The notes beneath the pieces are model-generated. The model worked only from the letters and a program-made list of their open reading frames with translations, was not told the origin of the DNA and did no database searches. From the NCBI RefSeq assembly GCF_033568475.1, contig NC_133123.1, positions 55,931,522 through 55,995,521 of the forward strand: 64,000 nucleotides of DNA. The letters are read 5' to 3'. A program made the translations under genes and the position numbers. This DNA is from Henckelia pumila. Taxonomy: Eukaryota > Streptophyta > Magnoliopsida > Lamiales > Gesneriaceae. The stretch's first letter is position 1. Each line of letters starts with the position of its first letter. Of the stretch, positions 1-9,960 are shown piece after piece.

Positions 1-119
1 AGTAAATTGAAAATATTCAATACTTGTAATTAAAATAGTTTTAATTTTATTTAGAAAATTAAACTTTAGATATTTGCTGACAAATTAAATAAAAAATGAA
101 GTTTGTAAAGCGCGCGCAC

Positions 120-978
120 ACACAATCCTTAAGAGATTATCAATCAAAGAGAAATAGTCTAGAGGTTTTGATTTCACCTGGTATCGACAATATTCATTCC
201 TAATTAATCTATTTTCATGAGTTCATTTCAATTAATAACCAAGAACACATAGATTATACTATTTCCCTCTCCCGAGTATCAAATAGATTGTATCAATTAC
301 AGATCTATTCCAATATCCCTATTAAAAATCTACCTGTAATGATATGTGTAAAACAATGTTCTTTCTAGGTTCTATTAAAGTTATAAGCTCTCCCGAGTCA
401 TATAAACAATTAATTGTGTGAATTCTATCGATCCTATTCTAAATCCCCTCTCCCGAGTGCCGGATTCTGAATAAATATGACAAATCAGTTTATGGCCAGT
501 AAATTGAAAGACTTTCAAAACAAGAATCACAATTAATTTAGAAAAACTCAATTCAATAAAATCAACAATTCATAAACACGTCTTGACCAGGTTACGTCAA
601 CCTCTAGACATAAAAAGTTTAGTTCATAGTAAAATTCAAAACAACCAAATTCATGTTTAATGTCTCAAACATAATTCAATAACTAAAATAAAACAATAGA
701 GAAAAAATAACAAAGCCGTAGTCTTTCTTCCGTGTCCGGTTGAAAATCTCTGTCTTCGTTCCAAGCAACCTTCAATCTCAAACTCTTCCAAATTCTCACA
801 AAGTTTTTCTCTCCAAGATGTAGTGTGCGGCGGCTAGATAACCCTTATTAATTCTGAAAAAATCCCTTTTATATTCCCCAAGAATCGTCCAAAATCAACC
901 CAAAGATATATCAAAGTTTTCAAAATTATAGAAACACTTCGTCAGAAATTTCGCGACGCGCGGGCGCGCCTCATAAGT
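120..978 (-). mobile_element. LTR fragment (gypsy, Tat/Athila-like), distal part
   Basis: AT-rich repeat with several CTCCCGAG blocks (near 268, 388, 448), ending in a GC-rich palindromic stretch (about 955-970). The same sequence type resumes at 2374 after the inserted solo LTR, so both parts belong to one LTR read on the minus strand, beginning with TGATAAGTGC at 2766. The block around 130-200 resembles 2100-2160 of the inserted LTR, suggesting related families. The low-coordinate boundary is unclear; positions 1-119 are AT-rich with nothing recognisable. Family assignment is inferred from LTR style, not from coding sequence. Confidence 0.5.
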
Positions 979-2373
979 TGATAGTTATGTTTTTATTGCA
1001 TTTGTTAGTGTCATTTTGTTGTTGTTTTGCATTTGTTTACATGTTTTATTTATGCATTTTGTTCGTATTTCATTTTCTGTGTTTGCATGATTTGTTCTCC
1101 GGTTTTTTGTGGTTAGGTCATATATTAAGGCGAACTAGGACGGAACTTTGGAGTCATGGAAATGCTGGAAATTTTTGAAGAACTTTTGGTCGCTCGATCT
1201 GCAAGATGTTACCAATCGAGCGGAGCATGTTTTGCGAAGACAGTAGCTTGGATTTTTTTACGCCGCTCGATCTGCAAGATGTTACCAATCGAGCGGCGCG
1301 CGTGTTTTGAAACCAGTAGCTTTGAATATTTTGGCTCGCTCGATCTGCAGGATGTTACCGATCGAGCGAGCGTAGCTGTTCGGGAAGGATTTTATATTTT
1401 TGGAAACTTTGTTATTTTGGACTCTAGGCTTTATTAGGCTTTTAATTCCGTTTTAGAGACATAATTATCAGACTTGCAGACTCTCTCTAGGCGGCTAGGT
1501 TTTATTCTTTCAATTTTCTCTCTAGTTTTCTTCTCTTCTTTGAATTTTTATTGATTTGGTGATGAATCGTTGTATCTAAACCTTTATACTTGGTTGAGGG
1601 AGACGAAACCTTGATATAATTTATTCATGAGATTCGATTTGCAGTGTTTAATTTTGTTAAGTATGAATATTTGATCTGGTTTATTTCATGCTTGTATGCA
1701 AGATTTTAGGATTGGCCATCTTAGGATTTTGTTTTGCAAACTATATCTAAATTAGAGTTCATATCCGTAATTGTTTGAATTAACTAATTTGCGAAGCAAC
1801 TACGTTTGATATTTTCTGCTGTTGAATTTATTGAATCGTATGGTCAAGTATTGACTAGGCTAAATACAACCGCTGGTGTTTGTGTTGTCTAGGTTCGTCA
1901 GTTTTACTAGTTTGAATGCTATCGTAAATTTAAATCTAGATCTCTGGAATCCGGGTTAATTTATTGGTAAGGGTTAATCTAGAATGCTGTTTTTTAATTA
2001 GCTAAACTTAAGGTGAAACAGGAATTTGGTTTCTAATGATGAATATTTGATAGGATTAATTATTTTTAGGGAATCGATGAATGAATAATGAATATCAAGG
2101 GTGTAGTCGGCCGATACCAAGTCTCGTCTCTTATTGATTTCTCTAGTTTAATTTTCAATCTTGCATGCTAGTGATCTTATTTATTTTAATTGCTTAAAAT
2201 TTTCAGTAGTTAATCCAAATCTCAAAAACCCCCTTTTATTTATTTCCAGTATTTTAAGAACACAATTAAATTTATCTTTCCTCATGGGAACGATCCCTAC
2301 TCACACTACTACATTTTTAGTGATTATCTAATTGAGTTGGGTAAATTGGGCGTGACACGATTAAGCGCTACCA
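979..2373 (+). mobile_element. Solo LTR (gypsy, Tat/Athila-like), 1395 bp
   Basis: Starts TGATAGT and ends GCGCTACCA (TG...CA), and is flanked by a perfect 5-bp target duplication TAAGT (974-978 and 2374-2378). A diverged second copy lies inverted at 21836-23206 with matching ends, which confirms the boundaries. There is no internal region, so this looks like a solo LTR left by LTR-LTR recombination. The 3' part (about 2285-2373) resembles the end of Tat/Athila LTRs that precede the primer binding site, which is why I read it on the plus strand. Short ORFs inside are chance. Confidence 0.85.
1191..1375. repeat. Three-hairpin array (CGCTCGAT arms)
   Basis: Three copies of an inverted repeat with left arm CGCTCGAT and right arm ATCGAGCG around a loop beginning CTGCA(A/G)GATGTTACC. 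Left arms start at 1191, 1264 and 1337, a period of exactly 73 bp. Sequence between the hairpins is not conserved. A TATA-like TTTATATTTTT follows at about 1390. Confidence 0.9.
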
Positions 2374-2766
2374 TAAGTCACGCGGCCGCGCATAAAACTC
2401 TGTCCTAAAACTCCAAAATTCTCGAACACGCGCGGGCGCGCGTAATGTCTGGAACGGGCGCGCATAACTTTCTTCCTCAACATTCTAAAAACGCTTCAGT
2501 AAGCGCAGGCGCGTGTGATGACTGGCGCGGGCACGCATGCTGCTCTGGCCTCTGGTCCTTCTTCATTTTTCCTTTAAAATCTTGGACCGTCTTCACTCGT
2601 TTTGCCTCTTCCTTGACTCCTTTGACTCTATCCAACATAAATTCAACATTTGCTCTATTTCCTAACATCCAACACAAACAACAGCAAATTCCACGTAATT
2701 CCGCTCGAAACCAAAAAATTATCCAATAATATCAATACAAATTAAGTGCCCAAAATGCACTTATCA
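2374..2766 (-). mobile_element. LTR fragment (gypsy, Tat/Athila-like), proximal part
   Basis: Continuation of the LTR at 120-978. Read on the minus strand it starts TGATAAGTGCATTTTGGGC at 2766, a typical LTR opening. It abuts the gypsy 5' leader at 2767. No matching target duplication was found, so this insertion or junction is not fully resolved. Confidence 0.55.
2384..2540. repeat. GC-rich palindromic motif cluster
   Basis: Five variants of a GCGCGGGCGCGC-like motif occur at about 2384, 2428, 2453, 2505 and 2525, and a sixth at about 957-969 on the other side of the inserted solo LTR. The motifs stand out sharply from AT-rich surroundings. They are part of the LTR and resemble the hairpin arrays of other LTRs here in position and style. 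Confidence 0.7.
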
Positions 2767-3135
2767 AAAACGTGAACACTTACCTTTTCCTTGCTTACCG
2801 ATTTTTGCATGACTTATTATGCAAAAGAAAATATCCAACAGTTATTTTGAATGATTAATCTAGAAATATAGTCAGTGTAATTTAATAAAGATGAAAGGGG
2901 TATAGGTCACAAAGTCCTGATAAAGGACATTGATGTGACAGGATAGAACGCTATTAATAAGATAATATAATTACTTTAAAACGTCAGTTTCAACTGGTTC
3001 CCATTAAAATATAGATAAATTACTGAAACATATACCATGCGAGCATGCAATTAGTAAATAAAGAAATCAAAAGTACTTGATCTACCTCGCTCATCTATTC
3101 TCAGTTCGAGAAACTTAAACTCTGATACCACCTGT
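2767..3135 (-). mobile_element. 5' leader of long-LTR gypsy element with iMet PBS
   Basis: The complement of ACTCTGATACCA (3119-3130) is a primer binding site for initiator-methionine tRNA, five bases inside the LTR that starts at 3136. About 350 bp of leader follow toward lower coordinates and resemble the leader at 62760-63257. The leader is cut off at 2767 by the neighbouring LTR, so no gag or pol of this copy remains. Confidence 0.75.
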
Positions 3136-5218
3136 TGTGGGGACCTCAGGTTGCTAATCTCATCTTAGGGCAATAAACGATTAATTAAAAATTAATCATC
3201 AATTTAAGAGAATACTCAAACCAAGAACTAAAAAAAAAAATTTAAAAGGGCACCTCGATCGATTGGTTAAATTCTACCGATCGATCGAGCAAGAAATTGC
3301 TATCCTCGGGTTTGAGCAAAAGTTGGCCTCGCTCGATCGGTTAAATTCAACCAATCGATCGGGCAAGAAAATTTACTTTTCTGTTTGCAAAATACAAGCC
3401 TCGCTCAATCGGTGAAATTCAACCGATCGAGCGGCCACTCTGCCCAGAAAAACAGCAGAAATTCTTTTGCTGTCAAGTACAATTAAAATCATGTTCTTGC
3501 ATCCAAAATCAACTCAAATCATGGTTTAAAAATTCTGGAACATGCATATATACATACATGAAGTTTCAAGCATAAATCCATGCATTTATTACATCAAACT
3601 GCTCATTCAAAAGGTGATACAAGGCACAACTACATCAAGTCTAGTACATGAACTTCAAACTAAAAGAGTTCTAACATGTTTGATGTTTCTAGACAACACA
3701 ACTTCAACTAAAACCCGAGTCCTCACGTGCTAAACTCTCTCCCGAGCTGTCAATGTCATCTCTGACTAGCTCCAGCCCTCTCTGTTGTCATGCACACATA
3801 CAAAATAAAGCAACAGCCCGATAAACTCCGGTGAGAAATCATTTCCAGTATAATCGACATATAAAACGTTAAATAAATCATATCAACTCTAATCATACTC
3901 GACTCAACATTAGAGTAAATAACTCATATATCAAACAAGAATTAATTCATATAACGTCATTGCCAACAAGATTCGTAAACGATCTTGACATGGATATCCA
4001 TCTATCGTAGTCATTCTTGACTAGAAAATAAGTTCGCCTCAGACCTTGGCAATAGAATCAATTCCATACATATCATATCATAATCATATCGAATTCAAAG
4101 ATCCACTACTTGATATGGATTGACAACATCAAATAAAATCAAAGCGATAATCAAGTATGTGATTTTGGCGGGACAACTCAAGAAACTTCATTCTCGAGTT
4201 TCAAATCACTAACTTGAGATGTCGTCTTATACCTTCGTATTTTCTGGGTTTTTTAAGTACTTAAAATCTAAAAATAACATCAAAACATTCATATCAAACT
4301 TTGTTCAATTCTATCATTTCAGAATCGATTCAAAATCATCATTAGATCTTCAATTAAAATCACTTCAAACCTCGACTTCTTCTTCTTCAGTTCGAAATCA
4401 AAGTTCTTGAGTTGTTAGCCTTCAAAACTAGTCTGAAATTGAAGAATATAAATGCTACAACATCAAAAATATCTCAAAGAACATCTCAGCTCAATCCTAG
4501 GCTATCAAAACGGTCTCAAAACATGAATTGACGGCGTAGCAATTGAAAATTGGTAACCGACATAATATCGAAACCATTCTAACTTCATATGCACTTCTAA
4601 TCAATTCGTCTCAGTCATAAACCATCGAAAACCAGCATAATCATAAGCTATACAAGTCGAAACACCTGCTGGAAATCATAACAAACACAAACGATAGCCG
4701 TTCATCGATTCGATTTTGAATATACAAAGTATAAACGTTCAAGAACATGCTCAAGGCATAAAAATCTGATCTCTGCAATATTTCAATCTTCAAAACATGT
4801 CGAAAGAAATAGAAACTTACACCAAAATGAAGTCCTTGTCTCAAGAATTCTAGAACTATTTTCGGAATCAAAATCGGACAATCGGATCAAAAGTTACGGG
4901 GTTTTGAAAATCCAATTTCAAAAGAAAAACGAAGATCTCGGCTTCCTCTGTTCACTTTTCTGAATTCAATATTTGTAATACACGTAACATGATGAATAAT
5001 CAATAATAATCTGATAAGTTCAAATAATATTGCAATTTAGTCCCTAGAAACTTCATAAATTATAATTCAGTCCTCGACCCTTATTTTAATTCAATTTCAA
5101 TCCTAAATAATTTAAAAATATTAAAATTTCAATTTAAACTCTAAATATTCTCAAATTAAATATACTCGAATTAAAATTAAATAATCTTGGATTAAATTAA
5201 ATAATCTCGGGCCTTACA
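3136..5218 (-). mobile_element. Long gypsy LTR, 2083 bp (5' LTR, truncated element)
   Basis: On the plus strand it runs from TGTGGGGACCTC to GGGCCTTACA, so the minus-strand LTR starts TGTAAGGCCCGAG and ends in CA next to the primer binding site. It is related to the LTRs at 56622-59099 and 63275 onward: same opening, same three-hairpin array, same (A)n tract. It is inserted in a copia gag exactly within the zinc-knuckle codons (junction 5218/5219), with GCCTT as the candidate target duplication. ORFs inside are short and not convincing. Confidence 0.8.
3254..3436. repeat. Three-hairpin array (CTCGATCGG arms)
   Basis: Three hairpins with left arms aligned at about 3256, 3330 and 3402 (spacing 74 and 72 bp). 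Arms are variants of CGCTCGATCGGT and ACCGATCGAGCG around short A/T-rich loops. The first copy has an arm change mirrored in its partner arm (CGATCGATTGGT), suggesting that pairing is kept. Confidence 0.85.
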
Positions 5219-6118
5219 GCCTTTCTTGCCACAGTTAAAGCACGCAGGACCATATTCTATATGGTCCTGTTTGTAATAAGGTTTGTTAAACTTTGTTCTA
5301 TTCTTATGCATAAAATTACCAAATTTTTTTATGAAGTGTGACATTGCTTCGCTACACATCTGCTCAGCTGACTTCTTTGATGATGCTTCCTCAGTCGGTT
5401 GAGGTGAGAAAGTTGAGGTCAACGCCTTGATGGGATTTGGAACAGATGGTTCTTCCTCTGTTTTGATTCCGAGTTCAAACTCTTAGACTTTGAGATCTGC
5501 AAATAAGTCGTGAAGCTCTAGTTTGTTTAGATCTTTTGATTCTCTCATGGCTATGGTCTTGACGTCCCATTCTCTAGGCAGTGCTCGCATAACCTTCAAA
5601 GCAATTTCACGATTAGTATATATTTTACCAAGAGAGATAAGTTCACAAACAATATTGTTAAATCTGTCGTCAAACTCAGTCATGGTTTCTCCTGGTTTCA
5701 TTTTGGCATTGTCAAACTTCTGAATGGCTACAATGAGTTTTTTTTCTTTGGTTTGATCATTTTCTTCGCACAGTTGAATAAATTTCTCCCAAATTTCTTT
5801 GGCAGTTGAGCACGTCTTGATTTTGCTAAACATGTTCTTGTCCAGTGTTTTGTACAGAATGTATTTAGTTACGTTGTCAAGATTTGCTTTTTTCTTGTCC
5901 TCAGCGCTCCATTCTGCTCTAGGTTTCTCAACCATCTATGGTTCGCCTCCTGAGATGGCTATGGTAGTATTAACTTTGAGAATCTTCATTGGTCCATCGG
6001 TGATGACGTACCACATATCATCGCTTTGAGCAGAAAGATGTGCATGCATACGTATTTTCCAGTCATTATAATCTTCTTTAGAAAACATGGAATTTTGTTT
6101 AGAGAAGTCATGATGCAA
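5219..6118 (-). pseudogene. Copia gag, interrupted
   Basis: UBN2-type gag of a Ty1/copia retrotransposon, the capsid-like protein that packages element RNA. It starts at 6118 with the N-terminal FSKEDYNDWKIRMHAHL motif, followed by WEKFIQLCEENDQTKE and the LPREWDVKTIAMRESKDL region. The C-terminal zinc knuckle begins CFNCGKKG and is then cut by the gypsy LTR at 5218. There is an in-frame TAG at 5936-5938 directly followed by ATG, and a TAA at 5483-5485 where a Tyr codon is expected. The same TAG occurs in the copy at 56366-56621. The pol region is missing. Confidence 0.88.
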
Positions 6119-6150
6119 TAGTAAATATCAGCAGCTAAGAGAAAAACCCT

Positions 6151-6161
6151 CTCTGATACCA
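6151..6161 (-). other. Copia primer binding site
   Basis: CTCTGATACCA on the plus strand is TGGTATCAGAG on the element strand, complementary to the initiator-methionine tRNA 3' end. It lies two bases inside the LTR end. Confidence 0.85.
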
Positions 6162-6163
6162 CT

Positions 6164-7217
6164 TGTTGGGGATCGGTAGCGTGTGTAGAGGGAGTGAATA
6201 CACACTCTAAAATTCTTTGAAAATACTAAGGAGATTAAGTAAATGTTAGTCTACTAAATCTGTTTTTCTCAGCTTCCTATATGAAAGAGAACTACTGAAA
6301 TAGTGCAAAAATGGCTCTCTAACAGTTAGGTGATAATGTTGGAAATATGATGCAATGCAATAAAGAGATCAGAGTTTGTTTATGGATGTTCGGAGATCAA
6401 TCTCCTACGTCATCCCTTCTTTCTCACGGGAAGGATACACTAGAAGACTTTGGCTGCAATACACCCGATCCAAGTTAGGACTTATCACTGCCTAAAGTGG
6501 AACTCCTAGATTTACACATATAAGATTCTAAGCTCTTATCAAGCTTCTTCTGTTTATTATGATTGTGGCTAAGCTATTTAAAGCTTAGATGCTCAGATCC
6601 TTGAAGTGAACTGAGTTTCCTTCGAACACCAATTTGGATTTGAGTAACCCTTGAAAGATCTCTTGAAGATCAGATAGGCTTCTGCTTTAGCGAAGGGTTG
6701 TACGAGCAGTCGAGTATTCAGAAAATTCATGTGCTTAGACAATGTGTTGGTTTTTGCTCTTCGTATCTTCTCTGAATAAGCTCTTGATATTTATATATTC
6801 AGTTGCAACGTCTCTAATGCTTCGTTAAGAGCACCTTTCAAGATGGTATCCTGAAACGTCTTATCATGTAGATAGATGACAGACTAGTTTCCTCTTTAGA
6901 TGGAGCAAAACCTGATAGCATTCTGAATATCTGATCTGCAGTTGCTTTAATATCCGTTCAATATGTCTTCACATTAAATGTCATTTATGGCTATCGAAGC
7001 TTTATCGGCTAGCTTCTTAAATGTTTGTCCTTTCGCATTTAAGTCATCTTGTTAAGTCTACGTTAGAGACTGTTTGAATATTGGTATTGTACTTCGGTTG
7101 ACATATATACTGATAGAGATCGGTTGACATCTGTCGGTTCCTGTTTTACATAGAAAAGACGGATATACTATAACAATGATATATTATTTTGTTATAACCA
7201 AAAGTCAGGATTCAACA
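6164..7217 (-). mobile_element. Copia 5' LTR, 1054 bp
   Basis: Bounded by TGTTGGGGATCGG and GGATTCAACA on the plus strand, that is TGTTGAATCC...CCCCAACA on the element strand, with a perfect TGTTG/CAACA terminal repeat. It is homologous to the split LTR at 47843-48620 plus 55923-56321. The primer binding site and gag follow directly. The outer flank ATATC (7218-7222) is the candidate target duplication; the 3' end of the element is not in view. Confidence 0.85.
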
Positions 7218-8431
7218 ATATCCAAGTTAATATTACTAATAAGCCCAGTGTTTTGAATTATACCATTACAATATGTGGGGGTAAATTTGGCAAAAAATGT
7301 GGTGTGTTTTGCCATACCAAAAAATAGTTAGTATATGGTGCTCACCTTTTATAATATAGTAAAGATTAGAAATAGAAATTGAGTCAAATTCATAGTAATT
7401 ATTTTTTTCTTTAACTATTTGTTACCTTTCCTAAAATATATTTATCTTTTTTATCATAATCTTTTTTAAAATCGTATTTCATTAATAATGAGATGGATTT
7501 GTAAATCCATTGCAAATCAGTCTCTGATTTATATAATTTAAAGACGGATTTTGTCCGTATATAAAAATTTAAAAACGGATTTTTAGCGAAAATAATATTA
7601 TCCCAAAGTTTGTTTCAAATTCGTATTTATTTTTGTCTTAAAATATTTCAACAAACTCCGTTTTTACATCCGTTCATGTTTTTGTCTCAAGTTTTTTGTC
7701 ACACAATGAATTTTACTAAATAGAAACAAATTCAAAATTTTGTAGCAGATATGTCTCTGATTCATATAGATTTGATACGGACTTCGTTTCCGTCTCAAAT
7801 TTCTGTTTCTGAAGCCTTGTTCTCTTGTAGATATTTAGTGTTGTACGAATCAATATTTGTCATTTTACCAAAAGATATAACTGATAGTAACAATGTAACT
7901 CAACTCGTTTTGAAACCGATATCACGAAGTTGTCTGAATGTAAAGGGAATTTATGCAGACGTACGTAACCGACCTCTCGAGCTAATACCCCAACTATTTG
8001 ACAATTTGATACTTCTGTTAGCAAATTTTCCACTGCTATGGAGCCAATCACTTGTCCTTTCTTCATTTTCTATTGGATGTTTATTTAATTTATTGAAAAA
8101 ATTAGTAATGTTGCTTAGAATAATTAAACACTAGCGTGGGTAGACAAGGAAAAAAAGTTACTCTTTTGAGAAATTTTTTTTTTTATATATATAACGGGGT
8201 TGTAGGATTTTTTTCATTGATGTGATGATAAAAGATTTTTGGCTCGCAACTCAATCTCGTGAGAGAGAGATGTGAATGATTTGAAGGCGATTTGTGAATT
8301 ATTCTTTTGGAAGATGTTTTCATTTTGAGGAAATGTAAACAAATATTATATACAAACTTATAAATATTTATTTAAGATTGAAAATATTGTTTAATTTAAT
8401 TAATAAATAAAAAAATTTGAATCAAACACAA
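7218..8431. other. Intergenic, repeat-like, no gene
   Basis: AT-rich stretch. Between about 7490 and 7800 it holds several ACGGATTT / TCCGT(A/T) motifs in both orientations, reminiscent of subterminal repeats of CACTA-type DNA transposons, but no terminal inverted repeat pair could be fixed. A T-tract (about 8168-8182) precedes the LINE 3' end. The ORF at 7751-8134 matches no family I recognise. Confidence 0.3.
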
Positions 8432-9755
8432 TCAATTTATTATATTAACATGATCAAGCTGAGTACACAAGAGACTGAGAAGGACCACCACAGATGTCGG
8501 TGTCTCAACCCATAAACTAGGACTCGGGCAAAAGTACGCATTTCTAGCTACAACATGAGCTATTTCATTCTCTTTTCTTGGCACAAACCCCACTACGAAC
8601 TCAAGTTTTGCATTCATGATCAGCTTACACTGAGAGATAAAAGAAGCGAGTTCAGACAAGTCATTTACCGAAGATCCAAACGCATCAACCACAATTTTTG
8701 AGTCCGATTCAAAGATCATCTTATGAAACCCCAAATTATGTACCCAAGAAAGAGCTTCCAGGATGCTCATAGCTTCACCTTCAGTAATAGATAACCTACC
8801 TTGAAAAACAGAAGACCAACATTCAAGACATGCACCAGAAGCATCTCGCAGTACCATACCAAAACCGGTAACCCCTGCACCATCTGGAAAGGTCGCATCA
8901 ATATTACATTTAACATATGAAAAGGGGGAGGGTGTCACGACTCGTATTTAGGACTATTTTGAGGGTTGACTACACCTGTTAGTGCTTGGTACTTCACTGC
9001 TATCCACTCATACAAAGCATTCAAAGCTGTAAAGACTGTATCAGAGGCTGGCAGGTGAGACGAGTTCCAAGATTTATTATTCATTTGCTTCCAAATAGCC
9101 CAGGCAACCATAGCAAACTTAGCGATACTCGGTTCCTGCAGCTTATCAATCATCTTAAACAACCATTCTACCACATATTCGGATATAAAAGCAACTGCAT
9201 AAATTAGATCATGCAAACCAGCCTCTTGCCAACAGCTCTCTACAAATGTACAATTCACTGAAGAGTCCCAAGTATTCTCAATCCCCGAACCGCATATCAC
9301 ACAATCAAGAGAAACCGGAACACCCCTCCTGCCCAAATTATCTCTCGTCGGTAAACAATCACAACCAACTCTCCATAAAAAGTTCCTGATTTTCGGAGGC
9401 ACCCGAATTTTCCATAAACGTTTCCATTTTACACATACATCATTTTTCACCACATCTTCCATATCCATTGCAACCCAATATCCTGACTTGATTGAATAAA
9501 TACCATTCTTAGTAAAATGCCAAATACGATAATCCGGCCCAGCATTACAAATCAGCGGTATACTCGTAATGGCAGTAACATCCTGCTCACAAGAAATCTC
9601 ATCGAGCATTTCATTATCCCATGTTGTGCAGCCCGGGATCATCAAATCATTAACTCTCAATCCCTAGAGACCATCAATTTGTGAGGCCTGGAGTAAAAAC
9701 TTTCCTGGAGTACGTAGCCAAGGGTCTTTCCAAACCTGCACTGAACAATCAATAA
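8432..9755 (-). pseudogene. LINE (L1-type) pol C-terminus, 5'-truncated
   Basis: Non-LTR retrotransposon remnant. From 9755 downward the frame reads VWKDPWLRTPGKF, then a stop (9662-9664 region), then the reverse-transcriptase zinc-binding region (zf-RVT; 9660-8935) with WKIRVPPKIRNFLWRV, LPTRDNL and CVICGSGIE. After a frame change it continues as an RNase H domain of the plant RVT_3 type (8938-8432) with CNIDATF, GMVLRDASG, EGEAMSILEAL and FESDSKIVV. At least one stop and one frameshift break it. The endonuclease and RT core are absent, as expected for 5' truncation during target-primed reverse transcription. The 3' end is not precisely fixed. Confidence 0.88.
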
Positions 9756-9890
9756 TGGTATATAGACGAAACGAATGCAAATATCATCCGCTAGGCGAAT
9801 TTGAGAAAACACAAGCACATGAGGAATCACTTGAAGACGTGAAGTGTTTCTTCTAACTAGAGGCAAGCATGATTTTTTGCTGGTGATTAT

Positions 9891-9960
9891 GGTAGTGCTT
9901 GGGATTGTTTTCAATTTTGTTAAAAAAAAGTTGAAAAATATTTCCTAAAAGCAAACTTGA
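9891..9960. mobile_element. MITE-like fragment (hAT-style)
   Basis: GGTAGTGCTTGGGATTG at 9891 matches the left terminus of the small element at 43957-44059 (GGTAGTGTTTGAGATTG), and the interior (A-rich, then TTTCCTAAAAGCAA) is also similar. The right terminus is degraded. Partial copy only. Confidence 0.45.

Noticed and set aside
978..1437. Two plus-strand ORFs, one strongly hydrophobic
   Set aside because: They lie inside the solo LTR across the hairpin array, with low-complexity composition and no homologue recognised.
7751..8134. ORF of 127 residues
   Set aside because: No recognisable domain and no codon-use or context support; lies in repeat-like DNA.
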